DNA from: Triglochin maritima
Lineage: Eukaryota; Streptophyta; Magnoliopsida; Alismatales; Juncaginaceae
Reading direction: 5' to 3'
Length of the DNA: 64,000 nt
NCBI GenBank assembly: GCA_963682175.1
Contig: OY821770.1
Coordinates: 15,654,501-15,718,500 of the forward strand
Shown piece by piece: positions 45,751-57,284 of the stretch. The notes beneath the pieces are model-generated. The model was not told the DNA's origin and did no database searches. It worked only from the letters and a program-made list of their open reading frames with translations. Position 1 is the stretch's first letter, and each line of letters begins with the position of its first letter. The position numbers and the translations under genes are program-made.

Positions 45751-48330
45751 TGATTGATCGTTTTAAAAACTGCAAGTGCACGACGTCGGTGAAGACGTGG
45801 CAAATATGGGTCGAACTTCAATGAGTTGTGAGTATTATTGTGACTATCATACTCAAGTGGGAAATGAGAGAAGATTGAGGGGATTGTGCTTAACTAATTA
45901 TACTAAATGATGAATTAATCAACAATTAAACTAAACCTCCATGGAGTGGAGGTGTGTAGGTGATTGACATCATTTCATGCTTATATTTGTATCTTATATC
46001 CATTATCTTACACCTAAGCAATGCTACGTGACAAGTTTTATGTTTGAATTTCAGAAATAAATAGGTTTGAAGAGATGAAGCATAAAGGACCCAAGAGCAG
46101 GGAAAAAGGACTGAGTTGTGAGACCTGGGGACTAAGATGCAAGGGAGAAGGACCTGAACGTAAGACCGAAGGACCAAAGAGCAAAACAGAAAACTTCACA
46201 CCATCATGGGGAGTATTTTGGCAATTCGATTCGGGTCGGAGCTCCAATAAACGAAGTATATGCATCAAAGACCAACAAAGACATCCAGAAAAGCCCACAA
46301 CAAATTCCAGACGGATCCAGACCCAATAGACCGCCAATTGGCGCTCTGTTTGGCTCCGAATCCGCTAAGCATTGGTGGGCATGTGTATTAGAATGTGTTT
46401 ATTCTATTTCTGGAATTTGTTTAGTCCCATACCAGGGGATTGTCCCGTATTACCTTTTTCTATGGCTATAAATAGAACTCTTCACCTTCTATTGTAAACT
46501 ACCCATTGCTTGGTGGCATTCTCTCTACTTGGAGTAAGCCTTGAAGCAAAACTCAAGGTGGAGAAGAATGCTACCTTCAATGTGAGTCATTGTTAATAAA
46601 ATAATTGTTCGTAGTTTCTTTAAATCTTGTCTTTTAATTCTTGCATGTCTCTTTAGTTTTATGTTCATTTCAATTAGTTTCTTTAATATTCATTTCTTGC
46701 TTAGTTGAATTTCCTTTCAGTATAATGTTTCATTTTGTTAATGTAGTTAGTGTAATGAGTAGTGGGTATTTCCATTCCCATTTGGGGGTGGAGAAATATG
46801 TGATATGATCATATAGTGTATTAGGTGTGTGTGTTATCTTAGTCCTTTGAGCCTTATATGATTTCCGTAACCATCTAATGAGATTTCACTCTTATCTTTG
46901 ATATGCTAATGCGCTTGAATGAAGCTTAGCTTATGCTTAGATTAGTGGACCTATTTTATGGGGAATGATAAGGTGAGGATATGGATGGAATTAATATTGG
47001 AAACACAATTCGTAGTGTATGTACTCTTGTTGCATTTACCTTGGTTAATGACTTGTATTTTTAATGATATTGGGTTATCTTATTTCACGTGGAGGCATAG
47101 TACGGTCTAGTCTTTATACGTGAGTTTATTTAGCTTGATTCCAATTACTGACTTGTATGTTTTAATGATATGATCTTATCTTATTTCATGTGGAGGAAAA
47201 GTTGGATTTAGTTTTATGATTTCATGCACTACATATTGTGAGGAGCATAATTGAACACACACACACACATCTTTATACTCACATTATTTCTCTACCCCTT
47301 ACGGGGTTTAGTTTTATTGCTTCTATTCCATTTCCTTTTTGCATTTTAGTGTAGTTTAGTGTAACCAACCTTTCTCTCCTTTCTTTCCCACTCGCTTTCG
47401 CACAAACCAAAAGTCGACACACCTCCCTGTGGATCGACCCGTATTTGACACCGCTTCAACGCGGCCGTGCACTTGCGGTTTAATATAAAACGTATCAATC
47501 AGTAGGCATGTGTGTGAGAGTGGTTTTGATTACACGAGGCACAATTGTGTAAAGTAGGTGAAATCAACAAGAAACTAGTGTGGAGTCTCATTAACATCAA
47601 CTACCTTTACGTGAATACATGACTAATATAGTTAGACATAAAGTTAAGATGCATTTTGGGTTCTCAAGAATGAACTAAGTACCTGGTGTGGACATTAGGA
47701 CACCAATTAACCATCCATACAACTCAATATATTCATGCATTCTCTACTAATCAAGCATCTATACATAACAAGTCAATTTCATACAAAGATAATCCATTAC
47801 AAGCAACAAGATAAACTCTAGATCTAGCATGAGAGAAGTACCTAGTGTGGTCATTGTCCCATCTAATACAAGTTTAAGCATGCTACAAGTATAGATCTAC
47901 ATTAAACACATGGAAATTACACAAACAAGAAGAACTCTTCATCACACAAGACATAGTCTACATCCCCTCCACCCCCAAATGGGGTGAATCTACTCTCTAC
48001 TCATGGTAACAACTATGGAAAGAAAGAAACCTACATTAAACATGGTAAGAAAAGCAAACTAGTAAATCTACCATAAAAATACAAAAATACTTGGATAGAA
48101 ATAAAGCTAGAGAAGAGAGGAATCCAAATCTACTTTTAGATTAACAAAAGAGTAACATTACAAGCTTCAACTCCCACCTTTCTCTACTGCCCAAATTGGA
48201 TAAAACTTAAGCTATTTCCATTGGGGAGGCTTAGAAGAAGGATAAAGGTAGGAGAAACATTGCTATTTATAGAAGAAAAAGTGGTGTAGATGAATCTGGA
48301 AGCAATCTGATGACTATAATACATTTTTCT
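45751..48330 (-). mobile_element. Family-D-like LTR in minus orientation, split by solo LTR D
   Basis: Starts TGATTGATCGTTTT and AACTGCAAGTGCACG, matching the reverse complement of the D-LTR 3' end near 47460-47501. After the solo LTR it resumes at 47507 with phrases that mirror the D LTR, such as CCACCCCCAAATGGGG and CTACTCATGG. The right end is not defined and may lie between 48300 and 48650. It is more diverged than the inserted copy. Confidence 0.6.
45961..47501 (+). mobile_element. Solo LTR of family D (gypsy-like)
   Basis: 1541 bp with seven-base inverted termini TGATTGA...TCAATCA and perfect GTAGG duplications at 45956-45960 and 47502-47506. It contains a TATAAATA box (about 46470) and an AATAAAA about 140 bases later. 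The segment near its 3' end (GGATCGACCCGTATTTGACA) resembles gypsy LTRs of plants. No internal region or pol is present. Confidence 0.92.
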
Positions 48331-48865
48331 ATGGTCTGGTGCATCCAAATAAACATGCTAGAGCCACGAGAGATATTTTGCGGGATTTGGACCAAAATGA
48401 TCTACAACTGGAAGATATTTTGTGTCTGATCTGCCCTGAATTTCTTCAGCAACTTAGGTTCTCTATTTCGCACGTGGGGTGCACTCCAGGTTCGCTGGTT
48501 CGAGCTCGTTTGGTCTTAATTTCCCAAATACTCTTCAAGATCATGGTATTTAGGGATTTTTGCGCCAAAAATATTTTTCTTTTTTCAGGTCCCTCCAGGT
48601 TTCCTCCATATATAATGGCCATACTACACCTTATGAATGATTTGTGTTAAACAAGATTTTGTTCTTACTGTATTTTTACAGCAAAGTGCCTCCAAAATAC
48701 TACACCTTACGTATTTTTAAAGGTTGGAAATGGGTCAATATGATAGGTAGGGTATTCCCTCAAAAATTCTAGGAGGTTGGTCAGCTTTCAGTCATTGATG
48801 ACTAGAACTATGACATTTTGAGGTGTTGTATTACAAGTAACATGAGGTGTGGGTTAGATGAGAAT
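48331..48865. other. Unassigned repeat-rich DNA
   Basis: Sequence between the family-D-like LTR and the family-C element. A frame at 48339-48650 has no known motif. The end (about 48700-48865) could be the other half of the MuDR-like relic seen at 59.9 kb, but the similarity is too weak to assign. Confidence 0.35.
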
Positions 48866-50260
48866 TGTTGGCTTTAAGGCATTAATCATTGTTTTGATGA
48901 TTTAATCAACCTAATCTTAATCACAATCCAAAGTAGAGTAGTACACATTATGCATAGCATATATATTGTTTTGTGCTAACATCTACAGGTGATCAAGACT
49001 CAAGTAAGAAAGGAATTCAAGTCAAGACATGTTATCAAGCTCTTGAAGACATGTAATTTTACTTTTAATTGAGTCTTAGGAACTTGTGTATACTTGACCA
49101 TACTACAGTAAATATCTACTCACATACACACTAAGTTCCTTATAGAAGTCACACACAATTTCACATCAATTGGACTTCAATAGATCACCCAAACTTAGAC
49201 CGGAAATCACTAAACCTTAACCTAGCTGGCTATGCTAAATCGGTTGACCGATCATTCTTCGTCGACCGAATGATCAATTATCCAATAGTAATTTACACAG
49301 CTCGACCGATCGACTTTGACCTTTTTGGTCAACCGTCTACATGTGTCATTTGACCATTAGACTTGTCGTATTTTACCAACGGTCGTATTCACATTTTTAT
49401 CCATACCCCAAAATACAAGTGACCACCGGTCGACCGTGGACCAAGTTTCGGTCAACCGTAAACATTTTGACAACCCTATAGAGCGTGTTAGTTTTCGGTC
49501 GACCAACCCAACCATTTTGTTTGACCGTTAACTTAAGTGAACTTAAGTTATAGCCAGTTTTCGTTCAACCGTCCCCTGGTCGGTCGACCATTTCATTTCT
49601 GGATTGTGCTGGACGCATTTCTGGACAGTCATCCGGTCGACCAAACTTACCTAGAGCAGTGTGTTGTATTATTCTGTTTTGCGTTTCTTACACAATCTTT
49701 TACCACACTCATCCCTAACGGCTATAACATCTTAGTATCTTATAAATAGAGGATTGAACAATTTGTTTAGATAACTCTCCCACTACTATTTGCCTCCTAC
49801 ATTAGAGAGATCAATCCAAACACTCAAAGCCTTCATTTCCACACTTTAGATCAATTCTACTTATACTCTAAGCGTGCTCAAGTTAGAGAGTGTGTTCCAC
49901 TCAACATTGTTGTTCAAAGAAGTAAGGATTTCAGTGAAAGCCCGAAGTGTTCTCTCTTGGGTTGTGAGAGGAAGAAATCAAGCTCGCGAGGATTGTTTGC
50001 GGAGCTTGCTGTGAAAAGGTGTTGTCTCCCAACTCGGAACGGAGAGCGGATAATGAGGACCTAAGCGGAGCTCAAAGTGTCGAGCGGAGCTTGAAAGAGA
50101 GGACGTAGGCAGATGACTGAACCTCTAAAAAATCCTCAATGTCCTTTGGTTTGCATTTTCTCTACTTGTGTTTTATGTGTTTTATTCCGTCGTGCATCGA
50201 TTGTTTAAGCAAGTAGAGATTAAGTTAATTTGATTAAAATTAGGGGTCATCGATCCTACA
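48866..50260 (+). repeat. 5' LTR of the old family-C element
   Basis: 1395 bp, TGTTGGCTTT to CGATCCTACA. It contains a TATAAATA box at 49741-49748 and scattered, mostly decayed GGTCGACC motifs at about 49240-49640. Confidence 0.9.
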
Positions 50261-50262
50261 AT

Positions 50263-50274
50263 TGGTATCAGAGC
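50263..50274 (+). promoter_or_regulatory. Primer-binding site (initiator Met-tRNA)
   Basis: TGGTATCAGAGC, the standard Copia site complementary to the 3' end of initiator methionine tRNA, two bases after the LTR. Confidence 0.92.
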
Positions 50275-51241
50275 AAAGGTGCTAAATTTCATCTACTTAA
50301 TCCTAGTTTAGCATAGCTAGCACATTTAATCATGTAGAGGGCTTATGCACAATTAGGCCTCCATTACTAAATGTGTCAAATTATGACTATTGGAAGAATA
50401 GAATGAAAATATTTTAATCTCAAATGACATTAAGTATTGGATTTTCCTTCAAAATCTTTACACACCCCTAAGTGAAGATGATTTAGCCTCATTAACTAGA
50501 GCTAAAATGAAAGAATATGATGAAATCTAGTATAATGAACATCCTATTTTGTGGCTTAAATGAGGGAGAATACAATAGTATTAGAGGGTTTGAAAGTGCA
50601 TATGAAATATGACATAGACTTCAAATGTATCATGAGGGAGATAGTAAAACCAAGAAAACTGGGATTAGTCTCCTCATGCATAAATATGAAATTTTCACTA
50701 TGCAAATCGGTGAGAACATAAACGAAATGAACACTTGCTTCCCTGATATCACTAACTCTCTTTGTGTTCTTGGAAGAAAAATAAGTGAAGGAGAAGGAAA
50801 TTCCTTCGGTCTCTCAACAACGATTGGGAAGACAAGGCCGTCGCAATTCAAGAAGCACATGACATTTCCCAACTAAAGATGGAGGAGTTAATTGGAAACC
50901 TCATGGCATATGAACTCCAATTGAGTCATCGAAAGGAGAAGGAAGACTCCAAGAAGAACTCAACCTTGGCTTTACATGTGAATTTCGATGAACCAAGGAT
51001 GAGAAGAGAGGAGAATGAGGACATTGAAGTTCTTGCACAAGACTTCGTCAAGTTCCTCAAGAAAGACAAGGGAGAAATAAGAGAAAGAAGAGGAAGAAGT
51101 GAGAAAAGAGAAAAAGAAAAGGAGAAGGAGGAGAGTAAAAATGAGAAGAGAAATGAGAGAAGGAAGAGGAGGAGAAAAGGAGAAGAGCAAGAGAAAAGAG
51201 AAGAAGATGGAAGCTCACAAAGCTACTTGAAATGATTCTTC

Positions 51242-52751
51242 TGTAGGATCGTGTGGGTTATGGGTCCACTAATCACTTTTAATCTAATCCCTAATTTTCT
51301 ACTTGATTAAGCAAACAAATGCGCAGCGGAATAAACAAACAAGTAGAGAAAGAAAGACAATGCAAACCACAAAAGACGCGTCGGTTTTTATAGAGGTTCG
51401 GCACCCCACCCGGTTCCTAGTCCTCTCTTGTAAGCTCCGCTCGACTCCGCGAGCTCCGCCTACGTCTTCACTAACCACTCCCCGTTCCGGGCCGGGAGAG
51501 AACGCCTTTACACCACAAGCAACGCGAACAACCCTCGCTTGCTTGAATTCTTCCTCTCACAATCCGAGAGGGACACTTTGGGCTTTCACCGAAGTCCTTG
51601 CTTCTTTTGACAACAGTTGTAACTGAGTGGGATTCACTCTCTAATTGAGCACACTTTGAGTAGGATGAGTATATGATCAAATGTGTGAAGTTTAGGCTTA
51701 AAGAGTGTAGAATTGGGAGCTTTGAGGATTGAGGTTTCTCTCTAATGTATTGAGACAATTGGAGTTGGAGAGTTGTGTTAACAACAAGTCTTGATCCCCT
51801 ATTTATAAGCTCCTAAGGTATTCTAGCCGTTGGGGATAGATTTGATTGGGTTTTGTGCAAGATACACAAAGCAGAAAATCGGGTTGCAAATCTGTCCAGA
51901 ACCGGTCGACCGAAACTAGTAAACCGGTCGACCGTTAACTTGATTTCAAAGAGAACGGTCGAACAAAAGAATATTCGGTCGGACAAACGAGCTAGAACTT
52001 AACTCTACTTAAGTGAATCGGTCGAACCAAAGTATGGGGCGGTCGACCGAGAAGGGGATTCGGTTGAGAGAAAGGTCAATCGGTCGAACGAGAAATGTGT
52101 CGACCGATAGCAGGGAATTTGGTTTCTGAAAATGTGTTCAACCGGTCGACCGAAACAAGGTCTTCGTTCGACCGGTTACCGAATGTATTTTGGGGTTAAG
52201 TTTTGTTTTATACGAATACGACCGTTATAGGAATACGACAAGAAAAACGGTCATATTAAAATCCGAGATCGGTCGACCGAAAAGGTAGAACCGGTCGACC
52301 GGTAGAGTTCGGTAAAATCACTGTGGAGAGTCTGTTATAAACCGGTCGAACTGAGAACTGGTTCGGTCGACCGGTTCACACAGGAAGTCTGGGTTTAAGT
52401 TTATAAGTGATTTCCGACTAAGGTTTGGGTGATCTAATGAAGTCCAAATAATGTGAAATTTCGTGTGTGACTTCTATAGGGAACCTATTGTGTATGTGAT
52501 TGGTTTTTAACTCTTGTATGCTCAATTTACACATGTTCCTAAGACTCAAAATAAAATCAAGATTACAAGTCTTCATTTAGCTTTATTACAAATCTTGACT
52601 TGATTTCCTTCCTTCCATGAGTCTTGATCACCTGTAGAGGTTAGCACATGCAATATATATGCAATGCAATATGTGTGCTACTCTACATCATCATAATTAA
52701 GATTAGGTTAATTAAATCATCAAAACCTAGATTAAGGCCAAAAAGCCAACA
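51242..52751 (-). repeat. 3' LTR of the young family-C element
   Basis: 1510 bp, TGTAGGATCG to AAAGCCAACA. Exact CGGTCGACCG copies start at 51903, 51925, 52040, 52143, 52270, 52292 and 52364, among many near-copies ending in GGTCGAAC. Confidence 0.95.
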
Positions 52752-53060
52752 ATCTCCCCCTTTTTGATGATGACAACCTATATCTTAATTCTATCTAAAT
52801 ACATGGAATTTGTATATGTAAACTATGCATATTAATGCTCCCCCTATGGATGTGCATAGTTTTTGTTCAATTTTATGCCAAATTCCAAGTTACCCCCTTA
52901 ATTATCTCTCCCCCTTTGACATCCATCAAAAATAATAATTATTTAAGACTTTAAGCTTAGAATTTGGATGTCTTGTAATGAAGTTGCTCCCCCTAAATTT
53001 TGCACTTCATTACTCTAATAAAAGATATAACATTTAAGCTCCCCCTATCAATAAGGCTAA
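52752..53060 (-). promoter_or_regulatory. Polypurine tract and cluster of PPT-like repeats
   Basis: Directly inside the LTR the minus strand reads AAAAAGGGGGAGAT, an ideal polypurine tract. Further copies of the AGGGGGAG core lie near 52840, 52910, 52988 and 53041. The old copy has the same pattern at about 57540-57800. Extra tracts could prime plus-strand synthesis at several points or be a structural or packaging signal; that is inference. Confidence 0.75.
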
Positions 53061-53383
53061 ATGGAAACAATGAGTATGATTCAAGTTAAGTTCATTTAAG
53101 TTTCAACTTAAGCCTTATTCTAACATCCATTTAAAATTTGACATTTAGAATCAATGGATGTGATAAATGATTTGCAATGAATAGGGATAATGATTTTCAA
53201 TGAATTGAACTATATGATATGTCAATTAAGCATGTGAAGCTAGATTAGAGCTAATTTAACATGAATTGTATAGATAGGAATTTATACCAATGTTGAATTC
53301 GAATTTAGCTCCAATCTCATTTGGTGATGCAACCGGATTTGAATTTGACTCTTGAGCTCACCCGGTCACCACCAATCTCCTCC

Positions 53384-55024
53384 TCAAGCTCCTACAAGAG
53401 TAGATTTAGGTACCCAAACAACTTTGGGTCCTTGAGTGTTAGCTTTGGGAATCCACACCATTTTGGTTTTGGGAGCCCACACACTTGAGGAAGTAGACTT
53501 AACAAATAAATGCTTGCCATTTAATGTAGTATGAGATACATGGTTTTTTAATTGAACATTGTATCCTAAACCATGTTTAGCTAAGGATTGTCTTTGACTA
53601 CCTAAAAGCATATCAAACATTTTTGTTCCTTTAGTGAACATTTCTAGATCTTTTCTTAATTGCATATTTGAAACTTTAAGATCTACATGTTCATCAACAA
53701 TGGGTGTTTTACTTAGACTAGCAAGTGATGATTCATTTGATTCAAGTCTAGCAATCACCTCATTCTTTTCATTCATGATTAATTCAATTTGGCATTTGAG
53801 TTCATTTATAGTTTTTCTAGCATTTTTGTTCTTTTCACAAATGATCTCATATTGTTTAACTAAATCATGAAATGCATTTTGAAGCTCATCATGTGTACAA
53901 TTTTCATTATTTGCACTAGAGTTTGAGCTATCACTATAATAAGACTTAGTTGAGCATGAATTACTAGAACAAGAGTTAGAATCTACCTCACTTTGATCTT
54001 CAATAGCCATGAAGCATGAGTGAGCCACTTCTCTTCTACTTTGCAAGGAAGAAGACGATGATGATGGTGATGAAGAATCATCCCATGTAGCCTTGTGTGC
54101 TTCCTCCTTCCTTTCTCTTCTCTTGCTCTTCTCCTTTTCTTTTCTCCTCTCCCTTCTCTCCTTTTTCTTCTCCCCTTCTCTTCTCTCATTTTCACTCTCC
54201 TCCCTCTCTTTTTCTTTTTCTCTTTTCTCACTTCTTCTACCTCTTCTTTCATTCTTTTCTCCTTTATCCCTCTTGAGGTATTTGAAGAAGTCTTGGGCAA
54301 GGACCTCAATGTCCTCTTCTTCCACCCTCCTTGGCTCATCAAAATTTGCATGTAATGCCACCACGGAGTTTTTCTTTGATGCTTCCTTCTCTCTTCGATG
54401 ACTCAATTGGAGCTCATAGGCCATGAGATTTCCAATGAGTTCCTCCATCTTCAATTTTGAAAGATCGTGCGATTCTTCGATTGCCACGACCTTGTCTTCC
54501 CAATCGTTGCTCAATGACCGGAGGAATTTTCGAGTCATCTCTCCTTCATTTATCCTTCTTCCAAGAATCAAAAGAGAGTTAGTGATATCGGTGAAGCGAG
54601 TGTTCATGTCGCTTATGTTCTCACCGATTTGCATAGAAAATATTTCATATTTATGCATGAGGAGACTTATCCTAGTTTCTTTGGTTTTTCTATCACCCTC
54701 ATGATGCATTTGTAACCTATGCCATATTTCATTTGCACTTTCACATCCCCTAATTCTATTGTATTCTCCCTCATTAAGGCCACAATAAAGAATATTCATA
54801 ATTTTTGAATTCATTTCAATTTCTTTCATTTGAGCCCTAGATAGAGAATCTAAATCATCTTCATTTGGGGGTATGTATGGATTTTGAATAAACTTCCAAT
54901 ACTTAAGGTCATTTGATATTAAAAAGATTTTCATTCTATTTTTCCAATAATCATAATTTGACCCATTAAGCAAAGGAGGCCTTGTGGTGCATAAACCCTC
55001 TAAGTGATTAGATGTTGAAGCCAT
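53384..55024 (-). CDS. Intact Copia-type gag (UBN2-like), 546 aa
   Basis: Capsid-like protein of the young element, acting in cytoplasmic particles that package its RNA. The N-terminal 200 residues fit the UBN2 gag family (LLNGSNYDYWKNRMKIFL near the start; KMEELIGNLMAYEL near 190). Next comes an unusual highly charged Lys/Glu/Arg stretch (about 245-315), a poly-Ser run, and a second helical region. The C terminus carries repeated W-x-P-K motifs (VWAPKTKMVWIPK, KVVWVPK). The usual CX2CX4HX4C zinc knuckle is absent. The frame starts 52 bases after the LTR and primer-binding site and ends far from the other LTR with no pol following. The unbroken frame fits recent activity in trans. Confidence 0.92.
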   Translation of the reverse strand: MASTSNHLEGLCTTRPPLLNGSNYDYWKNRMKIFLISNDLKYWKFIQNPYIPPNEDDLDSLSRAQMKEIEMNSKIMNILYCGLNEGEYNRIRGCESANEIWHRLQMHHEGDRKTKETRISLLMHKYEIFSMQIGENISDMNTRFTDITNSLLILGRRINEGEMTRKFLRSLSNDWEDKVVAIEESHDLSKLKMEELIGNLMAYELQLSHRREKEASKKNSVVALHANFDEPRRVEEEDIEVLAQDFFKYLKRDKGEKNERRGRRSEKREKEKEREESENERREGEKKKERRERRKEKEKSKRRERKEEAHKATWDDSSSPSSSSSSLQSRREVAHSCFMAIEDQSEVDSNSCSSNSCSTKSYYSDSSNSSANNENCTHDELQNAFHDLVKQYEIICEKNKNARKTINELKCQIELIMNEKNEVIARLESNESSLASLSKTPIVDEHVDLKVSNMQLRKDLEMFTKGTKMFDMLLGSQRQSLAKHGLGYNVQLKNHVSHTTLNGKHLFVKSTSSSVWAPKTKMVWIPKANTQGPKVVWVPKSTLVGA

Positions 55025-55063
55025 GCTAAAATTATGGTAAAGTAATGAAATTTAGCTAACAAG

Positions 55064-55075
55064 GCTCTGATACCA
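55064..55075 (-). promoter_or_regulatory. Primer-binding site of the young element
   Basis: GCTCTGATACCA on plus, TGGTATCAGAGC on minus, two bases from the LTR end, as in the old copy. Confidence 0.92.
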
Positions 55076-55077
55076 AA

Positions 55078-56587
55078 TGTAGGATCGTGTGGGTTATGGG
55101 TCCACTAATCACTTTTAATCTAATCCCTAATTTTCTACTTGATTAAGCAAACAAATGCGCAGCGGAATAAACAAACAAGTAGAGAAAGAAAGACAATGCA
55201 AACCACAAAAGACGCGTCGGTTTTTATAGAGGTTCGGCACCCCACCCGGGTCCTATTCCTCTCTTGTAAGCTCCGCTCGACTCCGCGAGCTCCGCCTACG
55301 TCTTCACTAACCACTCCCCGTTCCGGGCCGGGAGAGAACGCCTTTACACCACAAGCAACGCGAACAACCCTCGCTTGCTTGAATTCTTCCTCTCACAATC
55401 CGAGAGGGACACTTCGGGCTTTCACCGAAGTCCTTGCTTCTTTTGACAACAGTTGTAACTGAGTGGGATTCACTCTCTAATTGAGCACACTTTGAGTAGG
55501 ATGAGTATATGATCAAATGTGTGAAGTTTAGGCTTAAAGAGTGTAGAATTGGGAGCTTTGAGGATTGAGGTTTCTCTCTAATGTATTGGGACAATTGGAG
55601 TTGGAGAGTTGTGTTAACAACAAGTCTTGATCCTCTATTTATAAGCTCCTAAGGTATTCTAGCCGTTGGGGATAGATTTGATTGGGTTTTGTGCAAGATA
55701 CACAAAGCAGAAAATCGGGTTGCAAATCTGTCCAGAACCGGTCGACCGAAACTAGTAAACCGGTCGACCGTTAACTTGATTTCAAAGAGAACGGTCGAAC
55801 AAAAGAATATTCGGTCGGACAAACGAGCTAGAACTTAACTCTACTTAAGTGAATCGGTCGAACCAAAGTATGGGGCGGTCGACCGAGAAGGGGATTCGGT
55901 TGAGAGAAAGGTCAATCGGTCGAACGAGAAATGTGTCGACCGATAGCAGGGAATTTGGTTTCTGAAAATGTGTTCAACCGGTCGACCGAAACAAGGTCTT
56001 CGTTCGACCGGTTACCGAATGTATTTTGGGGTTAAGTTTTGTTTTATACGAATACGACCGTTATAGGAATACGACAAGAAAAACGGTCATATTAAAATCC
56101 GGGATCGGTCGACCGAAAAGGTAGAACCGGTCGACCGGTAGAGTTCGGTAAAATCACTGTGGAGAGTCTGTTATAAACCGGTCGAACTGAGAACTGGTTT
56201 GGTCGACCGGTTCACACAGGAAGTCTGGGTTTAAGTTTATAAGTGATTTCCGACTAAGGTTTGGGTGATCTAATGAAGTCCAAATAATGTGAAATTTCGT
56301 GTGTGACTTCTATAGGGAACCTATTGTGTATGTGATTGGTTTTTAACTCTTGTATGCTCAATTTACACATGTTCCTAAGACTCAAAATAAAATCAAGATT
56401 ACAAGTCTTCATTTAGCTTTATTACAAATCTTGACTTGATTTCCTTCCTTCCATGAGTCTTGATCACCTGTAGAGGTTAGCACATGCAATATATATGCAA
56501 TGCAATATGTGTGCTACTCTACATCATCATAATTAAGATTAGGTTAATTAAATCATCAAAACCTAGATTAAGGCCAAAAAGCCAACA
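55078..56587 (-). repeat. 5' LTR of the young family-C element
   Basis: 1510 bp, nearly identical to 51242-52751. A TATAAATA box on the minus strand at 55636-55643 is the likely core promoter. Confidence 0.95.
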
Positions 56588-57284
56588 TCTTCATCACCAT
56601 CATCATCTTCTTTACAAAGTAGAAGGGAGGTTGCCCACACATTCTTCATGGCTATTGAAGATGAACAAAGTGAGGTAGCTTCTAAGTCTTGCTCTACTAG
56701 ATCAATTTCATGCTCAACTAAGTCATATTCTAGTGATAGCTCAATCTCAAATGCTAATGATGAATCATACACATATGAGGAGCTATAAAATGTATTTCAT
56801 GATTTAGTTAAACAATATGAGATCATTTTTGATAAAAATAAGAATGTTAGAAAAACTATCAATGATCTCCAAAGCCAAATTGAAATAATCATGAATGAAA
56901 ATAATGAGGTGATTGCTAGACACGAAGAACATGCATTAAATCTTGCTAGTCTAAAAGCAACACTTATACATGATGAACAACTAGATCTTAGAACTTGTAA
57001 TGTGCAATTAAGAAAAGATCAAGAAGAATTCACAAATGGAATCAAAATATTTGACATGCTTCTAGGTAGTCAAAGACAATCATTAGATAAATATGGCTTA
57101 GGATACAATGCTAAATTGAAAAACCATGTATCTCATACTACTTTAAATGACAAGCAATTGTTTGTTAATCAAAGTTCCTTAAGTGTGTGGGCTCCCAAAA
57201 CCAAAATGGTTTGGGTTCCTAAAGCTAATGTTCAAGGACCCAAAGTTGTTTGGGTACCTAGATCTACACTTGTAGGTACTTGAA

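Larger units (their letters stand above)
51242..56587 (-). mobile_element. Young gag-only Copia-like element (TR-GAG type), nested in its own family
   Basis: 5346 bp with two 1510-bp LTRs that differ at about seven positions by eye, and perfect TCTTC duplications at 51237-51241 and 56588-56592. It has a PBS, one intact 546-codon gag and a polypurine tract, but no protease, integrase or reverse transcriptase. Such elements depend on enzymes from a partner. At a commonly used rate of 1.3e-8 substitutions per site per year, seven differences suggest insertion about 0.2 million years ago; the count and rate are rough. Confidence 0.93.
50325..57284 (+). pseudogene. gag relic of the old family-C element, split by the nested copy
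   Basis: The left part (about 50325-51241) aligns with the intact gag at 53384-55024 but has numerous frameshifts. A TGA replaces a tryptophan codon just before the insertion. After the 5.35-kb insertion the right part (56588-57284) continues with a serine-rich run, a coiled-coil-like stretch and the C-terminal WAPKTKMVWVPK and GPKVVWVPRSTL motifs, then a stop. Non-functional. Confidence 0.88.

Noticed and set aside
48690..48865. Left half of a MULE transposase gene interrupted by the family-C element
   Set aside because: The peptide similarity to the MuDR N-terminal region is too weak, and the flanks of the family-C element do not form a target duplication.
53983..54401. Basic or phenylalanine/serine-rich frames overlapping the gag gene
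   Set aside because: They are other-frame readings of the Lys/Glu/Arg-coding purine tract of gag.
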